Source: CAYVTV01 sp964526475
GTDB lineage: Bacteria; Bacteroidota; Bacteroidia; Bacteroidales; GCA-2748055
DNA length: 64,000 bases
Assembly: GCA_964526475.1 (NCBI GenBank)
Contig: CAZGKF010000007.1
Span: 1-64,000, forward strand
Direction of reading: 5' to 3'
Position numbers and translations under genes: made by a program. Positions within the stretch are counted from its first letter, which is position 1. Every line of letters starts with the position of its first letter. Positions 32,075-40,071 of this stretch are shown in pieces. The notes beneath the pieces are model-generated. The model did no database searches and was not told where the DNA came from. It saw only the letters and a list, made by a program, of their open reading frames with translations.

Positions 32075-35000
32075 TTATTTTCTAAATTCAATATCTTCAA
32101 AAAAATCAAGTGTCTTTTTCAGCAACCTGTAATACAGGATAATGAACAATAGAATGGAGAATGCCCAGATCACTGCAATATTTACCCATATTGTAGGAAA
32201 ATACTGACCAAAGGCTCTTTTCCTGGGAGCATAGAAATGTGCCTTCAGAAATTTGTTCGTTGGATCCAGATAAATAGGATCGGTTTTTTGAATAAGTTCA
32301 CCATCGTATTCAACTATTCTCTTGAACTCATTCTTATTGGTAACAAATTCTTCCAGACTCTCATTATGATGAGTCCTTTTTAAACTGTCAATAAATTCTT
32401 TATCCTCCTGGGATCGAATTTTATTTTTACTTTCATATACATGACGAAACAGGCGTGAATAAAAATCACGAATGGTATGAAGATATTTTAACGCTTCCTG
32501 AAGTGTTTCCGGGGAAATATCGTTTATATTTAATTTATAATTTTTTTCAAAATAAATATCAGGAGCAGCCGGAAAATCTTTTTTAAGTAAAAGCCGGAAA
32601 TTATATTCTTTATCAATCTCATTCCTCACAAGATTAAGATTATAGGAAATATGTTCTGAAAAAGAATTGTCATTCAGATTTTTTTCTACAAATCTTAGTT
32701 TATTCTGTAATTCATTAATGAGAAAATCAGATTTAAAACTTGCGTTACTGCTCAGTTTATCTAATTCATAATACCTTCCTATATATTGATTATTCATAAA
32801 CTGATAGGTTGCAAGCCCTTCATAAGCCCATCGGGCTGTAATAATCTCACCATAGATGGGTATTGACTTAGGACTCGATATATGGGGATTCAGGTTTTCA
32901 AATTTCACAATTATCCCACTTAGTATAATCTGTGGTATTACCAGAAACGGGATTAATATATATATGGTAACCACTGTTTTAAAACTATCGGAAATAAGTA
33001 GTCCCATAATATTTGAGAAGGCCCAGGCACTGAATAAAACCAGCCAGTATTCAAGGTACATTCCTTTTATTTCCATGATAGTATTACCAATTAAAACAAA
33101 GGATGCAGCCTGGATAGCAGAAAGTGAAAACTGTACAAAAACTTTGGAACAGAGATAACCCGACCAGCTAAGATTCAGGAAAGCTTCACGTTTCAGTATT
33201 TTTCTGTCCTTAATAATTTCTTCCGCGCTAACAGTCAGCCCCATGAAAATTGCTACAATGACTGACATAAAGATATAAACCGGAAGGTTATTGTTTTCTA
33301 ACAGAGTGTAGCCATATTGATTGGAGATATCAACATTGAAATTCTTTATGATAAAAGACAGCAGAAACGCCAGAACAGGAGCTTCAAGAAAGTTAATGGC
33401 AAGATACTGGCTGTCACTAAGTTTTTTAAGAATATCCCTAGTGACAAATACCCGGAATTGATTAAATCTGTTAGGGGTTTTAAATACTATTTCGGGCAGA
33501 TCATCAATACCTCCATGATTAACCTCTACTTCTTCTTTTTTTACTTCATAGAAGTCGCTCCATTCTGTGGGTGATATTTTTCTGGTATCGGTTAATTTTC
33601 CATATTCATCGAGAACCGATGCTTCCACTATATTAAATACTTGTTCAGAGTTTACATTACCGCAGGAATGGCACTCGCTTTCATTCCAATTGGCATGGTG
33701 AACCTTCGATTTAAAATAAATGATCGAATCAACAGGATTTCCATTATAGATCAGATATCCCCCTGTGTCAAGTATTAAAAGTTTATCAAACATTTTAAAG
33801 ATATCTGAAGAAGGCTGATGAATTACCACAAAAACAAGTTTGCCTTTCAAAGATAGTTCCTTCAGTAAGTCCATGATATTCTCACTATCCCTGCTGGATA
33901 AACCTGAAGTTGGCTCATCCAGGAACAGGACGGCGGGCTCCCTTATTAACTCAAGGGCAATATTCAGCCGTTTTCTCTGTCCTCCGCTGATCTTTTTATT
34001 TAAAGGAGACCCAACCTGAATATCTTTTATTTCAAATAGTCCAAGATTCTTAAGAACACGATGAACAGTTTCGATTAATTGAGCTTCTGAATAATTGTCA
34101 AAACAAAGTTTTGCATTATAATAGAGATTCTGAAAAACAGTTAACTCCTCAATAAGCAGGTCATCCTGCGAAACATGACCAATGATACCCTCTATGCTTT
34201 TATTATTACTATGAATACTAATCCCATTAATTGATACCTCGCCGGAGGAAGGAGGGGTTGAGCCGTTCAGAACATTAAGAAGAGTTGATTTCCCGGCTCC
34301 GCTGGCGCCCATAATACCAACAAGCCGGCCGGAAATTTCAGTGAAATTTATTTTATGTAAGCCTGTTTTCCCTGATTTAAATTTATAAATTACATCTTTA
34401 ACATTAAAAATGATTTTCGATTTAATTTTGTCTTCAGTAAATCTGCTTACGATATCACTATAATAAATAGGTTTTATAAGTTGATTACGTATAGATGAAC
34501 CATAATTGAAAGGATAGACTTTATCCTGTTCTATCATCTGTCCGTTTATATACAGTTCATTTACTCCAATGTATCTTATGAAATACATATTTGTGGAAGG
34601 TACATTCAGAACACGGATCTGACCTGAGAGAGCATCCTCCTTTATATGTTTCGCTTTCTTCTCTTCGTACTCATCTTCTCCTTTTTCGTCTATAATAAGC
34701 ACTTCATAATAGTCGGGTATTAAATCGAAAGGAAACAGCACATACTCCCGAATTATCTGGTATTCTTTATCCGGGATATTAAATGTTTCAGCAACTGTAT
34801 TTACAAATTCCATTTCCTGTCCGGTAATCTCCACATTGTCAATCTTAACGAATTCAAGAAGACGGATTAGAACTATTATTTTTTGTGTTTGTGCCAGTTC
34901 TTCGTTTATCTCTGTACATATTTTTAATACTTTAACGGAACTTGCTGAGATCACTCGTCTTCTTGATCCTTCTGCTTTTTGTTTTTCCTGATGCATCATA

Positions 35001-35161
35001 TAATACTCATCAAATACCTTCAGATACTCTTCAACAAGTTCCTGGTTTAACTGACGTTTCAGAAAAGAATCAACAACAGTTTTCCTGTCTTCTTTATTGC
35101 TTTCAGGACGGGCGATGATTGCAAACAATTGCATCAAAGCTTTTAGAATCTGTTCGCTCAT
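32075..35161 (-). CDS. ABCG-like ABC transporter with N-terminal TerB-like region
   Basis: A 1028-residue half-transporter. Residues about 1-150 are helical and resemble TerB-type domains. About 175-255 is a beta-rich region before the ATPase. The ATPase has Walker A GASGAGKST near 287, signature SGGQRKR near 392 and Walker B VLFLDEPTSG near 418. An ABC-2-type membrane domain spans about 595-765, a large extracytoplasmic loop of about 220 residues follows, and the last helix is near 995-1015. ATPase-before-membrane order is that of ABCG/White transporters. The loop contains no obvious catalytic motif. Substrate unknown; lipid or drug export is possible. Confidence 0.88.
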   Translation of the reverse strand: MSEQILKALMQLFAIIARPESNKEDRKTVVDSFLKRQLNQELVEEYLKVFDEYYMMHQEKQKAEGSRRRVISASSVKVLKICTEINEELAQTQKIIVLIRLLEFVKIDNVEITGQEMEFVNTVAETFNIPDKEYQIIREYVLFPFDLIPDYYEVLIIDEKGEDEYEEKKAKHIKEDALSGQIRVLNVPSTNMYFIRYIGVNELYINGQMIEQDKVYPFNYGSSIRNQLIKPIYYSDIVSRFTEDKIKSKIIFNVKDVIYKFKSGKTGLHKINFTEISGRLVGIMGASGAGKSTLLNVLNGSTPPSSGEVSINGISIHSNNKSIEGIIGHVSQDDLLIEELTVFQNLYYNAKLCFDNYSEAQLIETVHRVLKNLGLFEIKDIQVGSPLNKKISGGQRKRLNIALELIREPAVLFLDEPTSGLSSRDSENIMDLLKELSLKGKLVFVVIHQPSSDIFKMFDKLLILDTGGYLIYNGNPVDSIIYFKSKVHHANWNESECHSCGNVNSEQVFNIVEASVLDEYGKLTDTRKISPTEWSDFYEVKKEEVEVNHGGIDDLPEIVFKTPNRFNQFRVFVTRDILKKLSDSQYLAINFLEAPVLAFLLSFIIKNFNVDISNQYGYTLLENNNLPVYIFMSVIVAIFMGLTVSAEEIIKDRKILKREAFLNLSWSGYLCSKVFVQFSLSAIQAASFVLIGNTIMEIKGMYLEYWLVLFSAWAFSNIMGLLISDSFKTVVTIYILIPFLVIPQIILSGIIVKFENLNPHISSPKSIPIYGEIITARWAYEGLATYQFMNNQYIGRYYELDKLSSNASFKSDFLINELQNKLRFVEKNLNDNSFSEHISYNLNLVRNEIDKEYNFRLLLKKDFPAAPDIYFEKNYKLNINDISPETLQEALKYLHTIRDFYSRLFRHVYESKNKIRSQEDKEFIDSLKRTHHNESLEEFVTNKNEFKRIVEYDGELIQKTDPIYLDPTNKFLKAHFYAPRKRAFGQYFPTIWVNIAVIWAFSILLFIILYYRLLKKTLDFFEDIEFRK

Positions 35162-35436
35162 GAAAAATTAAATGTTTCTTAAGATATTCAATAAATATAA
35201 TATTTGCACCCGAATATATAAATTAAATTGAAACAATATTTCAAATTTATTTAAAATCTATTAATTCAATGATTAGTCTTTTCAGACAGCCTCCATTCGC
35301 GCTGATAAATCAAATTCATTATCAAGTATTGCGTAGATATGCTGATTTGTTCCAACTATGACAACATGACATAGAATTATCGATGGCAGTTAATTTGAGA
35401 CTGGAAATTGTGGATTAAAGTTAAGCTATTTGAAAA

Positions 35437-35818
35437 ATGAATTATAATAATCTTACAATAAAATCACAGGAGGCGATACAAACGGCTTTTTCAATTGCTT
35501 CAGGTCTTGGTCATCAGGTACTGCTTCAGGCGCAATTAACAAAGCTTTTGCTATTGCAAATGAAATGAGTGATCAGTATATTTCGGTTGAACACCTTCTT
35601 ATTGGAATTCTTTCTGTTTCTGATTCTGTTTCTCAGTTACTTAAAGATAATGGTTTGAATATAAAAGAACTCAGGAAGATAATCACTGAACTCAGAAAAG
35701 TTTCAAAAATTAATTCTGAAAGCGCGGAATCTACATTCAATGCTCTTGAACGCTATGCATTGAACCTTAATTCGAGAGCGCGGGAAGGTAAATTGGATCC
35801 AGTAATAGGCAGTGATTA
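35437..35818 (+). pseudogene. clpB N-terminal remnant
   Basis: From ATG 35437 the frame reads MNYNNLTIKSQEAIQTAFSIASGLGHQ, the standard ClpB start, then loses frame and stops at 35566-35568. A second frame takes over near 35520 with NKAFAIANEMSDQYISVEHLLIGIL, the second Clp_N motif, and ends in LDPVIGSD followed by stop, exactly where the first AAA domain should begin (LDPVIGRD in intact ClpB). So one internal deletion removed the end of the first Clp_N repeat, and the whole ATPase part is gone. No chaperone can be made. An intact clpB is expected elsewhere in the genome. Confidence 0.85.
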
Positions 35819-35865
35819 AAGAAATTATTGATGCAGGGTCAGATAATCTGATTTTTCACAATTGA

Positions 35866-36204
35866 TTATTCAAAACTTTTTAAAGCATCCTCACGGGTAT
35901 TATATATTTCAAATATATTATGGAGCTGAAGTAATTTGAATAACTCCATAACTTCTTCACAAATATTGCATATTTTGAAGTAGCCATAACTGTTGTTTGC
36001 AGTTTTCATTATTGAAAGAAAAACTCCGAAACCAGAACTGTCAATAAATTTAACTCCTTCTAAATCAAGTATTAATTTTGTATCCGGACTGGAGAACAAG
36101 GATTTCAGTTCTTCTTTCACCGGTTCTGAGATCAGTGCATTAAACCTGGAAACATCACTCAGGGATGCAATAATAACTCCATTAATAAATTCTGTTTTAA
36201 TCAT
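35866..36204 (-). CDS. STAS-domain anti-sigma factor antagonist
   Basis: A 112-residue single STAS domain, SpoIIAA/RsbV-like. The phosphorylatable serine is expected within LEGVKFIDSSGFGVFLS (S57). Such proteins bind an anti-sigma or switch kinase when unphosphorylated. The gene overlaps the Hpt gene by 8 bp, showing co-expression. A PP2C/SpoIIE phosphatase, the type that dephosphorylates STAS proteins, is encoded at 40072-42621. No RsbW-type kinase is seen nearby. Confidence 0.9.
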   Translation of the reverse strand: MIKTEFINGVIIASLSDVSRFNALISEPVKEELKSLFSSPDTKLILDLEGVKFIDSSGFGVFLSIMKTANNSYGYFKICNICEEVMELFKLLQLHNIFEIYNTREDALKSFE

Positions 36205-36559
36205 GGTCTGTGAAATAATTTTTGTTATTCCTGAATTGTATTAATTCTTTTAAAGCTTCCTCACTTTCAGTGATAAAGTAATTAATATAATCGGGGTAAG
36301 AATTGGAATTCCGTTTTTCTTTTGCTAATATTTCAAATTCATTAAGTTTCGCTGCAAGAGTTTTCATTCCCATAATAGCTACAGAAGATTTCGCTTTATG
36401 AGCCAGTTTACTTAAAGCATCATAATCTTTTATGGATTCCATTTTTTGCAATTCGGTACCTATCTCGCTTATCTGGCTGGAAAATATATCAATTATTTCT
36501 TTAACAATGGCTTGATTTCCATCACTCATAGACATTATATAACTAAGATCAGTCTTCAT
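36197..36559 (-). CDS. Hpt phosphotransfer domain protein
   Basis: A 120-residue stand-alone histidine phosphotransfer domain. The four-helix pattern and the motif LAHKAKSSVAIMG place the phosphorylated histidine at H54. It would relay phosphate between a hybrid histidine kinase and a response regulator, neither of which is in the window. Its 3' end overlaps the STAS gene, linking phosphorelay and partner-switching proteins in one operon. Confidence 0.88.
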   Translation of the reverse strand: MKTDLSYIMSMSDGNQAIVKEIIDIFSSQISEIGTELQKMESIKDYDALSKLAHKAKSSVAIMGMKTLAAKLNEFEILAKEKRNSNSYPDYINYFITESEEALKELIQFRNNKNYFTDHD

Positions 36560-36941
36560 AAAGAAATATTAAGACTTTAAAATAATTAAAACCAGATGAG
36601 AAATAAGATATCATCCGAACTATCCCTTTGCTTAAAAGTCAGAAATAAAATAACCGGATACTTTAAAATTTATTTAAAAATAGATCATTTTTTTATTTTT
36701 TGAACAAAAATCTTTAATTTACTGAAAAATTAATATTATATCTAAATTATTATTTCGACAATATCTGCGCTTCAGACTTATATAACCTATTTAATATATT
36801 TATCTTATGATGTGCAAAAGTTTTAATTAATATATGAAATTTTAGCTTTGTAAATTATTACATTTGAATATCCTGATATTTGCTCAAATTTAAGGGTAAT
36901 AGTGGTAGTCATTATAAAAATACTGAATATATAATTAAACA
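36560..36941. promoter_or_regulatory. AT-rich divergent promoter region
   Basis: About 380 bp between divergently transcribed Hpt and TPR genes, with no coding potential. TACATTTG at 36859-36866 fits the plus-strand TAnnTTTG element for the TPR/PorE-like operon, giving a leader of about 70 nt. No clear element was found for the minus strand. Confidence 0.45.
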
Positions 36942-37976
36942 ATGAGAAAAAAAATAAGTATTTTCTTTGCAGTTTTACTGACCGTGTATTCGCTTTTCGG
37001 GCAGGTTTCCGAAAAGGATAAAAAGAATGCCATAATTGCTTATAATAAAGCAGTTGAAAGTATTTCATCCGATAATTATCAGGATGCTTTTTCATTTCTG
37101 GAGACTAGTCTCAGCCTTTACCCTGATTTCCCTGACGCTTTTGTATTACGCGCAAAAGTTAAAGTTGAACTGGGTATGATCCCGGATGCTATTACTGACT
37201 TTCAGGAACTTGTAAAAGCCAAACCCTCAGATGGAGAATACTGGTTCTACCTTGCATACCTGCAGTTTGATGCGGATACGAATTCAGTTGTATTCGACTG
37301 CTTTAATAAATCAATAAATCTGGGGTATCATGAACCTCAGGCTTATTATTACTCCGGATTGTGTAAATATCTGTTTGGTGATTATCAGGGAGCAATTACG
37401 GATTATACAAGTGCAGTAGAAAAAGACAATAATTATGCTCTTGCTTATCATGACAGAGGTACAGCAAGAAGAGTACTTGGTGATATGCAGGGGGCATTAT
37501 ATGATTATCGTTTGGCAACCGGGTTAAAACATGATTTTCCGGTAGCTTTTAATAATATGGGTAGTGTGAAAATTGTTCTTGGCGATTACGAAGGGGCGAT
37601 TCAGGATTATTCTGTAGCTATAAACCTTGATCCTTCATTTGCAATTGCATATAATAACAGGGGAGCTGCCCGTTTTTACCTGGGGGAGATAGAAGAATCC
37701 TTGCTGGATTTTGAGCAGGCAATAATGGTGGAAGAGAACTATGTGCCTGCATTAAACAATAAGGCCTCTACCTTTGCGAAAATGACGAACTTCAATGAAG
37801 CTTTGAGTTTGTACAATCAAATTCTCGGAACGCCGGATAATTATGGTATTGTTTATTTAAACAGGGGACTGGTCAGAGAATTAACCGGTGATTTACCCGG
37901 AGCTTGTTCTGATTGGAAAAAAGCTCTTGAACTTGGTGTAAGTGAGGCTGAAAATTATGTTAAAGAATGCAAATAA
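36942..37976 (+). CDS. Exported TPR-repeat protein
   Basis: A 344-residue protein with an N-terminal signal peptide (about 1-20, ending SLFGQ) followed by at least seven tetratricopeptide repeats filling the rest (for example AYHDRGTARRVLGDMQGALYD, spaced about 34 residues). TPR arrays are protein-binding scaffolds; it probably sits in the periplasm. The PorE-like gene begins 21 bp downstream, so the two should be one operon and may work together at the envelope. Confidence 0.9.
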   Translation: MRKKISIFFAVLLTVYSLFGQVSEKDKKNAIIAYNKAVESISSDNYQDAFSFLETSLSLYPDFPDAFVLRAKVKVELGMIPDAITDFQELVKAKPSDGEYWFYLAYLQFDADTNSVVFDCFNKSINLGYHEPQAYYYSGLCKYLFGDYQGAITDYTSAVEKDNNYALAYHDRGTARRVLGDMQGALYDYRLATGLKHDFPVAFNNMGSVKIVLGDYEGAIQDYSVAINLDPSFAIAYNNRGAARFYLGEIEESLLDFEQAIMVEENYVPALNNKASTFAKMTNFNEALSLYNQILGTPDNYGIVYLNRGLVRELTGDLPGACSDWKKALELGVSEAENYVKECK

Positions 37977-37997
37977 ATTAATAAATAAGATCAGGAG

Positions 37998-40064
37998 ATG
38001 AATACCAAACTTTTATTATTTATTTTCCTCTTATTGAGTTTTTCTTTGGTTCTGGATGCTCAGTATGATCTGAAAATAAGCCGTAAATCATTCAAAACAG
38101 ATGTTGATGAAGGATTCAGGGAGGCCTGGTGGAACATAATTGATGGTGACAAATATTTTGAGGGAGGTCAGGGAACCTATAACCTTGCCAGGGAACATTA
38201 CCTTCAGGCGCACCAGTATAATAGTGAACATCCTGTGCTGAATTTTAAAATAGGAGTTTGTTATCTCTATACTGATGATAAATACGAAGCACTGAAATTT
38301 TTGCGCAAAGCCTATGATCAGGCTCCTGATATGAGTATTGAAATGCAATACCTCCTTGGAAGGGCTTATCATCTTGTACTTGAGTTTGATAAAGCTATTG
38401 AGTATTATACGGTATATAAAAGGAATCTTAAACCTGAGGAATTTGCCACTCAATCTTTATACATTGACAAATTGATTCAGGAATGTGAGAATGGGAAAAA
38501 AATAGTAGAAACCCCTGTAAGGGTCATTATAAAGAATATGGGACCGGCAATTAATTCTCCTTATGATGATTATTTCTCCGTTTTCACCAATAATGATTCT
38601 GTTTTATTCTTTAACTCCCGAAGGCCGTTTAATAAGAATAAAAAAAGAAATCCATATGATAATAAATTTTATGAGAATATTTTTATTAGTCAGCTGATTG
38701 ATGGAACATGGACTGTGGCTTCAGTAGTCCCTGAGGTTTCAAGAAAGTCGAAAAATGATGCAGTTGTTGGTGCTTCTCCTGATGGTAACAAGTTATATGT
38801 TTATCGTGGAAAGAAAAATCGTGGTGATATTTACCTTAGTGAGAAAAAGGAAAATGAATGGGAAACTCCCAAACCATTATCTTCAAAAATTAACAGCAAG
38901 GATTTTGAAGGTTCCGTATTTGTGACCCCTGGCAACGATTCAATCTTTTTTATTTCCACAAATGCTGAACTTACTCACGGTGGTAAAGATATTTTATTTA
39001 GCACAACAGATAATAAAGGCAGATGGAAAGCCCCTTCTAATCTGGGAAGTATTCTAAATACAGAATATGATGAATCCGGAGTTTTCATGACACCTGACAG
39101 GAAGGAAATATATTTCTCATCCAAAGGTCACAATACTATGGGAGGGTATGATATATTCAGGTTTGTAAAACGTGATGATAACACCTGGTCAGATCCGGAA
39201 AACCTTGGTTATCCTGTTAATACACCGGATGATGATATTTTCTTCTCTCTGTCACAAGATGGGCAGTATGGTTATTATTCAACTATCAGAGAAGGGGGTT
39301 CAGGTGCAAGGGATATTTATCAGGTTATTTTTCTGGGTTCAGAAAAGGAGTTTTTACTCAGTACTGAGGATATCCCTGTTGCCGGAGTAATTGATCTTAA
39401 TAAAAAAGGTTTCTTCACTCAGCCTTCTATTTTGGAGATAGATTCATCCTATTATCTGACTGGAAATGTTTTCAACAAGAAAACTAATGATCCGGTGATT
39501 GCCAGACTTGAATTCATTGATGTTGAAATGTCTGAAATAATAGCCACCACTGTGTCTGATGAAAATGGCAATTACAGGGTTAAATTTTCAGTAGCGAAAA
39601 ATTATGGGGTTGAGATAAAAGCAAAAGATTTCCTTTTTTTCCTCGATGTTGTTAATATGACAGATGCCTCAACAGATGAACCAGTTATCAGGGATTTTTT
39701 CCTTGAGAAAGTAGAGATTGGTACAAAAGTTATTCTTGAGAACATCTATTTTGAAACCAATAAAGCTGCTCTTACCTCGGAATCGTATACTCAGTTAAAC
39801 CAGGTAATTGAGTTTCTGGAAAGCAATCCAACTTTAAAACTGGAAATATCCGGGCATACAGATAATGTTGGCTCATTAAAGCTAAATACTAAACTCTCTG
39901 AAGACAGGGCAAGATCTGTTGTTGACTACCTTGTGGCAAATGGTATTGACAGGAGCAGACTGGAGTCGAGGGGATATGCATTCACTCAACCTGTTGCTCC
40001 CAACGATACCCCCGACGGACGCGAAAAGAACAGAAGGGTTGAGTTTAAAGTTACAGGTATGTAG
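37998..40064 (+). CDS. PorE-like envelope protein: TPR, WD40-like, CRD, OmpA
   Basis: A 688-residue exported protein (signal peptide about 1-22). TPR-like helices at about 40-165 precede PD40/WD40-like beta-propeller repeats at about 170-440 (SPDGNKLYVYRG, TPDRKEIYFSSKG, SQDGQYGYYST). A carboxypeptidase-regulatory-like domain lies at about 480-570 and a peptidoglycan-binding OmpA domain at about 575-688 (ISGHTDNVG, RAR, NRRVEFKV). This domain order is that of PorE, a type IX secretion component that tethers the machine to peptidoglycan; several paralogues with the same order exist in Bacteroidota, so identity with PorE itself is not proved. Confidence 0.85.
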   Translation: MNTKLLLFIFLLLSFSLVLDAQYDLKISRKSFKTDVDEGFREAWWNIIDGDKYFEGGQGTYNLAREHYLQAHQYNSEHPVLNFKIGVCYLYTDDKYEALKFLRKAYDQAPDMSIEMQYLLGRAYHLVLEFDKAIEYYTVYKRNLKPEEFATQSLYIDKLIQECENGKKIVETPVRVIIKNMGPAINSPYDDYFSVFTNNDSVLFFNSRRPFNKNKKRNPYDNKFYENIFISQLIDGTWTVASVVPEVSRKSKNDAVVGASPDGNKLYVYRGKKNRGDIYLSEKKENEWETPKPLSSKINSKDFEGSVFVTPGNDSIFFISTNAELTHGGKDILFSTTDNKGRWKAPSNLGSILNTEYDESGVFMTPDRKEIYFSSKGHNTMGGYDIFRFVKRDDNTWSDPENLGYPVNTPDDDIFFSLSQDGQYGYYSTIREGGSGARDIYQVIFLGSEKEFLLSTEDIPVAGVIDLNKKGFFTQPSILEIDSSYYLTGNVFNKKTNDPVIARLEFIDVEMSEIIATTVSDENGNYRVKFSVAKNYGVEIKAKDFLFFLDVVNMTDASTDEPVIRDFFLEKVEIGTKVILENIYFETNKAALTSESYTQLNQVIEFLESNPTLKLEISGHTDNVGSLKLNTKLSEDRARSVVDYLVANGIDRSRLESRGYAFTQPVAPNDTPDGREKNRRVEFKVTGM

Positions 40065-40071
40065 TGAAGAA

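Noticed and set aside
35565..35819. Small gene encoding an 84-residue Clp_N-like protein
   Set aside because: The start codon lies inside the second Clp_N motif and the upstream frame holds the first motif, so it is part of a broken clpB rather than an independent gene.
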